A stretch of 45,220 bases of DNA from Candidatus Latescibacterota bacterium (lineage in GTDB: Bacteria; Latescibacterota; UBA2968), in assembly GCA_022821275.1 (NCBI GenBank), contig JAJEDY010000075.1:1-45220 (forward strand). Reading direction: 5' to 3'. Below the pieces are notes generated by a model. The model made no database searches. It worked only from the letters and a program-made list of their open reading frames with translations, and was not told the DNA's origin. The first letter of the stretch is position 1. Every line of letters starts with the position of its first letter. A program made the translations under genes and the position numbers. Below are positions 18,248 to 25,415 of this stretch, in pieces.

Positions 18248-20039
18248 CCGAACCTCTCCCGCCTGAAAAAGTTGCACTACCATCTTTGCCCACGACCAGA
18301 ATCGCCATTTGACTGCCGGTCAATACATAGTTGGTTCGCACATGTTTTTGGCTATATACCGACTGCTGTGATTTTTGCACGATATCTGATCCACGCGCCA
18401 GTGATAGTGCTGACAGAACCGACATGGGCAATCCCGAAATTTCGCGTCCGTCCATTGTCACGCTGGGACGGGCAGCTATGAATCTCGCAACGAGTATATC
18501 ATTGCGCCCCGGTTTTTCGATCAGACCAATCAGTTGATCCAGTGTTTTGGGTTGATATGCGGTGCGTTTCATATCCTGTAATCGCTGTTCGCGCTCATTC
18601 ACAATCTGCAAGATCAAACGACCTGGCGCTATAAATCCGGGAATTGGCAAGGCGACATCTGCGGTTTCGCGTTTGCCGAGCAATGGAGCCAGCGCAATAG
18701 AGGCATGTACTGTATCGCCCGGTTCGTAGCGCGAACGATCCAATCGCAGCCCTTCAATACGCGCACTCCGGGTGCGTTCCTCAACGGATAATTGAAATAC
18801 AGCCGAGTCAATACGCGCATCGACAAAAGGATTCTGGATCACTTGTGCAAGGGGTTGTGTTAAGCCCAGTACTGCCAACCCAAGTCCTTGAGTACCGGCG
18901 TATTTATTTTTTATTATTATGGGTTCGCGTTCGGGCAGGTGCAATGTCAATTGTCCTGCAACAGTGGTTTCTCCCGTCAATTTCTCAGCGGAGATAACAG
19001 AGGTCGCGACAGCCATTCGCACCAGCAATGGCCCCAATTCTCTGTGACGAAATATCTCCATATTAAACGAGGCGTCGTGGTTGGGAGATGCGACAGAGAT
19101 ACGCACGGGCATCATTTCTGCTTCAGTCCCTATTACGCCAGCAATGCCCGGTGCGCGATCTTGTAAAATCACACCGATATGTCGCGATGCCGTGCCCACC
19201 TTAAACGAAAGCATCTGGCTTGAGATCACTTCGTGAATAAATGCTGCGGTCATAGACATCGCCGTGCGACCGCCAAATAACAGGGGATGTCCAAATCCCA
19301 CGACTTTATCACCCACGCGATGCGTCAGGGTGCCAATACCCGTGACGCTGAGGTCGCCCCGAACCAGTTGTACGCCCAGGGGCGCGCCCGGTTCAAATGC
19401 ACCGACAGATAGGGTTGGGTCTGTTCCTCCGCCCCCCTGCATGGGCAACAGGCCGTATTTTGACAATTCACCGCGCGCTTCCGCGACTACTTGCGGCGCA
19501 AATCCCGAGAGCATCAAAGGTACAGTCACGGGTTTTAGCACGCCGCCATGTACACCAGCGATTTGTCCATCCCACGGTGTAGATCCAAATGTCGCACTGG
19601 ATAGGGTGTCCCCCGATGTGCGCTGGAGCACGGTCATCATTTCGCCAATTGGCGTGATTCCCGCAATTGGCTCTTCGGCGAATGCACCAATGCTGTAGCC
19701 AACTGCGCCGACGAGTTTGCCTTCGATATATACCGGACTGCCACTCATGCCGGCGATGACGCCCGTTTGCGCCATGGGACCACCGGATAACCGGGCGAGA
19801 ATCATATCGCTTTTTGGGCCAAAAACATTGCGTAAAACACCCAGTACCTCAACGCCAAATGTATCGATGCGGGTGCCTTGAAATACCGTGCGGCCAACGC
19901 CTTTCATGCCACGCTGGATTTCATCGACGGGCATGTATAACTCTGCACAGCTCGATCCATATAGGGTGCAGATCGTTAAGAATGTCAAAAATCGAGAAAG
20001 CATAGTTCTATAGAATGGGGTGAGAGAAAATTTTTGCAT
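18231..20039 (-). CDS. S55 (SpoIVB-like) serine peptidase family protein
   Basis: A 602-residue exported protein with an S55-type serine peptidase domain. Motifs visible: GMSGSPVYIEGKLVGAVGYS with the nucleophile-type Ser near 101, and GTLTHRVGDKVVGFGHPLLF with the candidate catalytic His near 251. In B. subtilis SpoIVB the His precedes the Ser; here the order is reversed, as I recall for other bacterial relatives of this family. A hydrophobic segment (FLTFLTICTLYGSSC) is the signal peptide. The remainder is beta-rich and unrecognised. The alternatives for the start are ATG 20039 (MQKFSLTPF) and ATG 20003; the predicted transcription start falls at 20039 itself, so the message would be leaderless. 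It heads the run of overlapping genes that continues into the rib genes. Confidence 0.75.
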   Translation of the reverse strand: MQKFSLTPFYRTMLSRFLTFLTICTLYGSSCAELYMPVDEIQRGMKGVGRTVFQGTRIDTFGVEVLGVLRNVFGPKSDMILARLSGGPMAQTGVIAGMSGSPVYIEGKLVGAVGYSIGAFAEEPIAGITPIGEMMTVLQRTSGDTLSSATFGSTPWDGQIAGVHGGVLKPVTVPLMLSGFAPQVVAEARGELSKYGLLPMQGGGGTDPTLSVGAFEPGAPLGVQLVRGDLSVTGIGTLTHRVGDKVVGFGHPLLFGGRTAMSMTAAFIHEVISSQMLSFKVGTASRHIGVILQDRAPGIAGVIGTEAEMMPVRISVASPNHDASFNMEIFRHRELGPLLVRMAVATSVISAEKLTGETTVAGQLTLHLPEREPIIIKNKYAGTQGLGLAVLGLTQPLAQVIQNPFVDARIDSAVFQLSVEERTRSARIEGLRLDRSRYEPGDTVHASIALAPLLGKRETADVALPIPGFIAPGRLILQIVNEREQRLQDMKRTAYQPKTLDQLIGLIEKPGRNDILVARFIAARPSVTMDGREISGLPMSVLSALSLARGSDIVQKSQQSVYSQKHVRTNYVLTGSQMAILVVGKDGSATFSGGRGSGEQKR

Positions 20040-20045
20040 CTTGAT

Positions 20046-20074
20046 ATTATACCGTTTTTTGGGGCGGTGAACAA
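20046..20074 (-). promoter_or_regulatory. Promoter of the peptidase-rib-secA gene run
   Basis: On the minus strand TTGTTC (20069-20074), exactly 17 bases, then a consensus TATAAT (20046-20051). Six bases later comes the A of ATG 20039, the expected start of transcription. No ribosome binding site is possible for that ATG. Confidence 0.75.
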
Positions 20075-20079
20075 GTTTC

Positions 20080-20108
20080 TTGTAAAACATATCTAATCTG
20101 TGTATAAT
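20080..20108 (+). promoter_or_regulatory. Promoter of rlmH, divergent
   Basis: On the plus strand TTGTAA (20080-20085), 17 bases, then a consensus TATAAT (20103-20108). The ATG at 20116 lies 7 bases further on, at the expected transcription start. The upstream ATG at 20107 overlaps the -10 box and would be outside the message. The two -35 boxes of this divergent pair are only 5 bases apart. Confidence 0.75.
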
Positions 20109-20115
20109 GGCAAAT

Positions 20116-20586
20116 ATGCAGATCACGTTGCTAACTGTAGGCAGGTTTAAAGACGCCTGTTATCGAGATGCCGCACAAAATTATATCAAACGGCTGAAGC
20201 ACTACGTCGCTTATGATGAGATTGAAGTGCGCGAAGAGCGCGGTGGCAAAAATGTCCGGGTGTCTGATGTTATCGAAAAGGAAGGCCAGCGTCTCTTAAG
20301 TGCGCTGCATCCAGATGCCACTGTGGTTGCCCTGGGGCCTTCTGGCAAATTGTGTCGTTCTGAAATTTTAGCCAAACGCCTGAACTATCTGCGCGTACAA
20401 AGAAAAAGCCGCCTCATATTTCTGATTGGCGGCCCTTTTGGGCTTGCATCCCGAGTTTTGTCGCGTGCAGATTGGCATTTGTCACTTTCACCTATGACTT
20501 TTCCGCACGAATTGGCGCGCGTTATTTTGCTCGAGCAACTCTATCGCGCTTTCACGATTATCAGAGGTGAAAATTATCACAAGTGA
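20116..20586 (+). CDS. rlmH: 23S rRNA pseudouridine-1915 N3-methyltransferase
   Basis: RlmH methylates pseudouridine 1915 of 23S rRNA in helix 69 of the 70S ribosome, using S-adenosylmethionine through a SPOUT (knotted) fold. From ATG 20116 (MQITLLTVGRFKDACYRDAA) it has 156 residues, the normal length. The knot and SAM-binding motifs are present: VVALGPSGK, FLIGGPFGL and the C-terminal block LSLSPMTFPHELARVILLEQLYRAFTIIRGENYHK, which is almost invariant in the family. The start at 20116 is chosen because the transcript predicted from the TATAAT box begins there and relatives start MKITLL. It is the only housekeeping gene of the window on the plus strand. Confidence 0.96.
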   Translation: MQITLLTVGRFKDACYRDAAQNYIKRLKHYVAYDEIEVREERGGKNVRVSDVIEKEGQRLLSALHPDATVVALGPSGKLCRSEILAKRLNYLRVQRKSRLIFLIGGPFGLASRVLSRADWHLSLSPMTFPHELARVILLEQLYRAFTIIRGENYHK

Positions 20587-20610
20587 AGAATTTGGAAACT
20601 GCTTAAAATC

Positions 20611-20694
20611 AGCCCGGGGGCAGGCGACTCACACAGCCTGGGAGAGATGATTCCGCGAGAATCCGGCTGCATTGAGTCAACTCGCCCCCGGGTT
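20611..20694 (+). ncRNA. Strongly folded intergenic element, possible RNA
   Basis: Four nested inverted segments form one long hairpin: CCCGGGGGC (20613-20621) with GCCCCCGGG (20684-20692); GACTCA (20626-20631) with TGAGTC (20673-20678); CAGCC (20634-20638) with GGCTG (20665-20669); GATTC (20649-20653) with GAATC (20659-20663) closing a CGCGA loop. TTTT follows. It may be the rlmH terminator (25 bases after its stop), a small RNA or a mobile palindromic element. The rest of the 20587-20935 gap has only a weak hairpin (TTCTCT..AGAGAA near 20722-20741) and no gene that I can see. Confidence 0.5.
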
Positions 20695-20935
20695 TTAATA
20701 TGTTAAAACCAAAATAGCGAGTTCTCTTGTATGGTAGAGAGAATTGGAATGGGGAGTTCAGATAAGTTATTCACAGATGACGGAGAATATCCGATGGGGA
20801 ATCGGGGTCACCTGCTTGACTCAGGGGGATTGATGAGTTTTTATTCCAAAGACGGCATTAAAATAAGCCATTGTTTTTATTAAGTCAAGATTACTTTTTT
20901 GTTTCACTTATATGCGCCAGATATTGTGTATTGCA

Positions 20936-22237
20936 TCATTGTTTACCACAGCCCAATGTGGTTCTATTTTTAAATAATCGCGTGTACGCGGTCGGTTCTT
21001 CAAAAATCCCTCCGCTTTGATCGTAGTAGTTTTCCTCCAACACATAAGCACCACCTCTGGGTCGCAACCACGATGCATTGGGCATGGGATATTCCGAGAG
21101 CAGGCGATCCCATGTTCCGTAATTTTCCGGGCCGTTGGATTCCATCAATCCCCCTTTTACACCGGGAAATGCGGGTAATCGCGTGGCCACATTTTTGTTC
21201 CATTCCACCAATACGGGTACACACGCGTTATCCGCCACAAAACACGGCACACTATTTTTCACTGCTTCTATCATGCGAAAAGCCAATGAGAGGGTTTTTC
21301 CCGCGGGTTTGATCGCCATAGCGCCATATCCCTGTTCCAAACGGGTGTGTACATCCGAAACTGTCTCGATGCTTTCATCCCCTGCAAAACGGGCAGGCAA
21401 GCCGTGTACATCGATATCTGCTGGACGCGAAAAGGGTTCTTCTATCAGGACAATGCGATCCAGAATGCCTTCGCGTTCTGCATGATCTAATAAGCGCGCC
21501 ATGCTGTCTTTTTCGCCATAGCGACCATTGGCATCGAGATAATAGAGCACGTGGCCCGAATCGGTCATTTCCGTTTCGTACTGATGTGCCAGACTGTGAA
21601 TCTGCGATAGACAGGCCATGTCTGTTTTTACCATTTCGGTTTCATCTCCCGGATGTCCAATTTTGATTTTTAGTATGTACGCTCCGTCGTCTAAAATCGC
21701 CTGCAGTTCATCTATGGGCAGGGTATAACTCACCGCGGGGACAAGCGCGACATGCGATTGGCGATGGGATAAAAATGCGCGGTATTTTTTTGGGATTAAG
21801 GCGTCGAAGGTCGCCAATCCCTTCCGCTTTGCATACAAGGTCCATGCGGCGTTGTCCAGTGCTACCAGTGCAATCAGCGCGAATGTTCGGCGCAACTCCC
21901 CATGGCCAGTGATCGCTTTGGCATAGGAGAAGACCTCGTTTTCAACGGCGTCGAATAATGCCATCGGATCGGCAAATTCTCTCCCTTTGATGTGCTGGAG
22001 TGCAAATTCCAGGAGAGACGCTTGAAGCAGATTGCCGCCCATTTCCGTATGTGCAGCAAATACGGTGGCGTCTGACCAGAGTACGGCCAAACCGCCTATC
22101 CCAAAAGCCTCATACCCATCGGCATCTTTCAATCGCACGATGAGATTCCACTTTTCGTGAAATGCCGATCCCTTAAATGCAAAGGGCCGCGCGAATGGCT
22201 CGCGCTGAATTTCTAAATCTGTTTCGACTATTTGCAT
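20936..22237 (-). CDS. Enolase-superfamily enzyme (mandelate racemase-like)
   Basis: A 433-residue member of the enolase superfamily, which abstracts a proton next to a carboxylate through a Mg-stabilised enolate. The barrel motifs can be read: KIKIG (Lys190 and Lys192, the KxK base), LDANGRYG (Asp235), VLIEEPF (Glu266/267) and FAGDES (Asp287/Glu288), plus AIKPAGK (Lys310). The metal ligands and a Lys base on each face resemble the muconate-lactonising/dipeptide-epimerase groups rather than the His-Asp mandelate racemase group. The substrate cannot be assigned. It follows a terminator and appears to be a single-gene unit; an AGGGAT ribosome binding site lies upstream of ATG 22237. Confidence 0.8.
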   Translation of the reverse strand: MQIVETDLEIQREPFARPFAFKGSAFHEKWNLIVRLKDADGYEAFGIGGLAVLWSDATVFAAHTEMGGNLLQASLLEFALQHIKGREFADPMALFDAVENEVFSYAKAITGHGELRRTFALIALVALDNAAWTLYAKRKGLATFDALIPKKYRAFLSHRQSHVALVPAVSYTLPIDELQAILDDGAYILKIKIGHPGDETEMVKTDMACLSQIHSLAHQYETEMTDSGHVLYYLDANGRYGEKDSMARLLDHAEREGILDRIVLIEEPFSRPADIDVHGLPARFAGDESIETVSDVHTRLEQGYGAMAIKPAGKTLSLAFRMIEAVKNSVPCFVADNACVPVLVEWNKNVATRLPAFPGVKGGLMESNGPENYGTWDRLLSEYPMPNASWLRPRGGAYVLEENYYDQSGGIFEEPTAYTRLFKNRTTLGCGKQ

Positions 22238-22250
22238 TTGTTTGTATCCC

Positions 22251-22284
22251 TAAAAATAAAGGGGAGACCTTTTGAGATCTCCCC
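22251..22284 (-). terminator. Intrinsic terminator after the beta-barrel gene
   Basis: On the minus strand GGGGAGA (22278-22284) pairs with TCTCCCC (22261-22267), closing a 10-base loop, followed by TTTATTTTT. It separates the outer-membrane gene from the enolase-like gene. Confidence 0.85.
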
Positions 22285-22362
22285 TCTCTCGCCTGGGCGC
22301 ATCTGATTAACCACGCCACGAAGCAAACCAGAAATGCCGACCCGGGTCGAGAATTGAATAAT

Positions 22363-23109
22363 TTATTGCCCAAAGCCGATGCTCACGCCTCCCCAAATGG
22401 TGCGGTTGTCGGGGTTGATTTCTGTATCGGCATAAGAAAATCCAAGGGTTGGTGCTATCGAGATTGAGCACGCATTACAACTGAGAGAAGCTGTAACCGT
22501 GACATCGTTAAAACCTATTTTATTAGCACCTGTTTCATCTACTACGTAATTGCTCATTGCTACACTTGCACCGATACTCAATACTTGTCCGTCTTCCGAC
22601 CCGAGCGGAATGTCATAGCCACCCGACAAAGACACATACCAGGCATCGACCAGGCCAAAATCGTAATAAAATGTCAGTGCAGGTGATATGGCGTTGTCCA
22701 GAGAAAACCCGATATAAGCTTCTTCTGAGCGATTTGCGTCTTCAGATGCACTGGGAAAGATATATTGAATATAACCGATGGAAACGCCCAGGCCCATGTC
22801 CTCGCTTAAGGCTCTCGAATAGTCAGCGTAAAAGTCGAGTTCATCGACATTTTGGGTTTGGGTATCGGGATTTCTGTCATCAATACGGTCCTGCACAAAC
22901 CACGATCCCCAGGCGCCTAATGACAAACCCGTTTCACCGAATCCCACCTCAATTCCCGGTTGAGCCACAATTTTGTCATCGGCTCCGAGTACGTAACCAC
23001 GCCAAATATATCCCGTATAGCTATCCAGGGTAATACCGACCGACATTTGAGCATTTGCGGGGGCGAAGAGCATTATTCCCAAAAGTAAAATGCCACATAA
23101 TTTTTTCAT
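22363..23109 (-). CDS. Outer-membrane beta-barrel protein
   Basis: A 248-residue outer-membrane protein. ATG 23109 is preceded by AGGAGGG and gives a textbook signal peptide (MKKLCGILLLGIMLFAPANA). The mature chain alternates as in a transmembrane barrel: SYTGYIWRGYVLG, PGIEVGFGETGLSLGAWGSW, DELDFYADYSR, LTFYYDFGLVDAWYVSLSGGY, and ends GGVSIGFGQ. The opening resembles the TorF-like/TIGR02001 group of putative porins; substrate and exact family are uncertain. The frame is open for 72 codons further upstream, but those lack a ribosome binding site. It is monocistronic, with a terminator 80 bases downstream and an inverted repeat in its leader. Confidence 0.8.
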   Translation of the reverse strand: MKKLCGILLLGIMLFAPANAQMSVGITLDSYTGYIWRGYVLGADDKIVAQPGIEVGFGETGLSLGAWGSWFVQDRIDDRNPDTQTQNVDELDFYADYSRALSEDMGLGVSIGYIQYIFPSASEDANRSEEAYIGFSLDNAISPALTFYYDFGLVDAWYVSLSGGYDIPLGSEDGQVLSIGASVAMSNYVVDETGANKIGFNDVTVTASLSCNACSISIAPTLGFSYADTEINPDNRTIWGGVSIGFGQ

Positions 23110-23148
23110 AATTCCCTCCTGATGAGTTTGTACTTCGCGATGCATGAT

Positions 23149-23185
23149 GATCTGTATGCATATCTGCGTGGCGTACATACAGATC
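23149..23185 (-). promoter_or_regulatory. 10-bp inverted repeat in the barrel gene leader
   Basis: GATCTGTATG (23149-23158) and CATACAGATC (23176-23185) are perfect inverted copies 17 bases apart, 40-75 bases before the ATG at 23109. It may be an operator or an mRNA hairpin. The remaining bases up to 23386 show an AT-rich stretch and GGGGACTGGGGACTG-like low-complexity sequence near 23365-23385, but no gene. Confidence 0.45.
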
Positions 23186-23386
23186 ACATTTTGGTTTTTG
23201 AAGCTGTGTGCTTTCAGTTTTCCATTTTCTCCTTTCTTAAAAATATATGCAGAAGATGTTTCATTAGGATTTCTTAAACATAAAAAAAAATGAAATAAAA
23301 AACAAAAATACGCCCAATGTTTCAAGTGTGTAAACGGTTATCAGCGGTCAGACCAACCAGTTCTCAGTCCCCAGTCCCCTTGTCTC

Positions 23387-25138
23387 TTAAAAATAATAAA
23401 TCAAATAAATTGCCAGAAAAATAATTGCCAGGAGTACATTGCTTTGCGATAACCACGAGCGGCCAAACAATCCCCTATTATCGTGTCGTTTCTGGACGCC
23501 CATAACGAGTTTTCGAACCAGGGCTTTTCCATTTTGAAAGAAGGCATTGACGAGTGGTCCGCCCGTGCGGACAATGGCGCGAATACTTTTGGGCAAAGCG
23601 CGTCGATAAATCCAGTCGAAGTCGAGATTTACACCGGGCAATTCGGGAGGGTGCTTGCCTATCAATAGAAGTATCCCGACAATACCTCGCTTCTTCTGCG
23701 TTTCCAGATATATGTCGATTTCACTCGTCGATATCAGTACCACAAATGCGAGTACTGCGAAGAAGACCAGTTGAAGTTGGAGCACGACATGGGTCGTGGT
23801 ATAGGGCACGTAATCTACGGGATGCGGCAACAGGTTGTAGAGCAGCGGTGGGTAGGAGCCTATGACGATACAGAGTATGGCTGAGATCGTCATGGCGATC
23901 CGCATGTTGAGGGGGGCTTCCCGACAGCGGATCCCGGCGTCGTGCGCAAAGAAGGAGAAAAATGGAATTTTGACGCCCGCATGGTGTAGTACGCCCGCCG
24001 ATGCAAATAAGAGTACCAGCCAGATGGCTACAGCACCGCTGTCCGCGACGCCCTGCATGACCATGGATTTGCTGATAAACGCGTTGAACAGGGGGACTGC
24101 GGATATGGATGCGGCGCCTATAATACAGCAGGCACAGGTCCAGGGCATGGACTTGTAAAGGCCGCCCAGATCTGAGGCATTGATACGCCCGGTAGAAAAT
24201 AAGACAGCGCCCATGGACATGAATAGCAGTCCTTTGAATAGCACGTCATTGAATGCATGCGATACTGCGCCGTTGATGCCCAGTGCGCCTCCGATGCCAA
24301 TGCCCGCGACCATAAATCCGATCTGGTTGATCATGCTGTAGCCCAACACGCGACGCATATCATTTTCGATGGCTGCGTAGAATATCGGAAAGATGGTCAT
24401 GATTGCGCCGATGTAGATGAGCAGTTCTTCTCCGGCAAATCCGCGCGCGAGGGCATATACAGCGGCTTTGGTCGTGAAGGCACTCAAAAATACCGTGCCC
24501 ACGGGCGTGGATTCTGGATAGGCGTCAATCAGCCAGTTGTGGAGGAGGGGAAAGGCGCATTTGATTCCGAAGGCGAAAAATATGAGGTAGTGATGTCCTT
24601 CATTTAGTCCGATGTGATCAAAGGCAAGGGATTTTGTGTTCAAATAGTAGAATACCGCGCCGAGCAGGAGTAGCAATCCCGAGGCGATGTGCATGACCAG
24701 ATAGCGCATTCCCGACCGCAGTGCCCGTTCACCGCCGCGCGCCCACACGAGGAATACCGATGTGATCGCCAGGAGTTCCCAGAAGATGAACAGGGTGATC
24801 AGATCGCCGGCAAATACCGCTCCAACGGCTGATCCCGCGTAGATCAATCCCATGCCGATCTGCAACCGGTCTTTGAGATGGAGCGCGTAAATTGCGCCGA
24901 TAAAAGCCGCCAGATGGAACAGGTATCCAAATAGCATGCTCAAGCGGTCCGCACGCATTACGGTCAGTTCGTAGCCGCCCCAGGTGATGTGCCACAGGGT
25001 GCCATCGGCAATGGTTAGCAGGTTTAAAAATCCGAGCGCGGGCAAGCATACCGACACGATGCGACGCGGTGTGGTCGGCAGGCAAAATAAAAACAAGCCG
25101 CCCGCCAGCAGGATCAGTGCGGGATGAACCTCACTCAT
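23387..25138 (-). CDS. Third ND/MnhD-type antiporter subunit
   Basis: A polytopic membrane protein (583 residues, roughly 14-16 helices) of the proton-conducting transporter family shared by Mrp antiporters and complex I (MnhD/NuoM/NuoN-like). Characteristic stretches: LITLFIFWELLAITSVFLVW with the conserved Glu, FGIKCAFPLLHNWLIDAYPESTPVGTVFLSAFTTKAAVYAL (Lys and His channel residues), and VLGYSMINQIGFMVAGIGIG. A hydrophilic segment near 470-520 and a final C-terminal helix are extra to standard MnhD. ATG 25138 has a GGAGG ribosome binding site and overlaps the upstream 94-residue gene by 8 bases. It is the last gene of the operon. Confidence 0.88.
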   Translation of the reverse strand: MSEVHPALILLAGGLFLFCLPTTPRRIVSVCLPALGFLNLLTIADGTLWHITWGGYELTVMRADRLSMLFGYLFHLAAFIGAIYALHLKDRLQIGMGLIYAGSAVGAVFAGDLITLFIFWELLAITSVFLVWARGGERALRSGMRYLVMHIASGLLLLLGAVFYYLNTKSLAFDHIGLNEGHHYLIFFAFGIKCAFPLLHNWLIDAYPESTPVGTVFLSAFTTKAAVYALARGFAGEELLIYIGAIMTIFPIFYAAIENDMRRVLGYSMINQIGFMVAGIGIGGALGINGAVSHAFNDVLFKGLLFMSMGAVLFSTGRINASDLGGLYKSMPWTCACCIIGAASISAVPLFNAFISKSMVMQGVADSGAVAIWLVLLFASAGVLHHAGVKIPFFSFFAHDAGIRCREAPLNMRIAMTISAILCIVIGSYPPLLYNLLPHPVDYVPYTTTHVVLQLQLVFFAVLAFVVLISTSEIDIYLETQKKRGIVGILLLIGKHPPELPGVNLDFDWIYRRALPKSIRAIVRTGGPLVNAFFQNGKALVRKLVMGVQKRHDNRGLFGRSWLSQSNVLLAIIFLAIYLIYYF

Positions 25139-25415
25139 CGTAATAGTCCTCCGACCGCATGAGTGCTTTTCTCAAGAATATGGAGCCCCAGACGATCAAT
25201 ACATAAGCGACGAATCCGTAAACCGCATAAAATCCAAATCGGCCTTCAATTGGCAACAGGCCTTCGGCAAAAGTCAAGTGTCGATGTACAATGAGGTCGG
25301 TCAGGACCAACAACGCACACCATACGAAGAAGCCCAAAATCAGCCAGCGCACGGCTCCGAGATGGGTCAAAAGGCCCGGATTTTCATTCTGTTTTGGGGA
25401 TTCGGAATGGTTCAT
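25131..25415 (-). CDS. Small two-helix membrane protein of the Mrp operon
   Basis: A 94-residue protein with a hydrophilic N-terminus and two predicted transmembrane helices (about 24-41 and 61-78). I do not recognise a family. ATG 25415 overlaps the preceding stop as ATGA, and its own stop overlaps the next start by 8 bases, so it is translated as part of the antiporter operon. Its position between two ND-type subunits suggests an accessory or assembly subunit of the third ND protein. This is inference from position only. Confidence 0.75.
   Translation of the reverse strand: MNHSESPKQNENPGLLTHLGAVRWLILGFFVWCALLVLTDLIVHRHLTFAEGLLPIEGRFGFYAVYGFVAYVLIVWGSIFLRKALMRSEDYYDE

Noticed and set aside
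14858-20100. FMN riboswitch for the riboflavin genes
   Set aside because: The genes overlap each other, the leader of the first gene is essentially absent, and no RFN-like sequence was seen.
20107-20115. ATG at 20107 as the rlmH start
   Set aside because: It overlaps the TATAAT box, so it would not be in the mRNA; relatives start at the position of ATG 20116.
20611-20694. Signal recognition particle RNA
   Set aside because: Size and GC-rich ends fit, but the conserved GGAAGG and AGCA loop of SRP RNA are missing.
23365-23386. GGGGACTGGGGACTG low-complexity stretch as a regulatory site
   Set aside because: Too short and simple to support any specific role; it lies past the last antiporter gene without a clear stem or T-tract.
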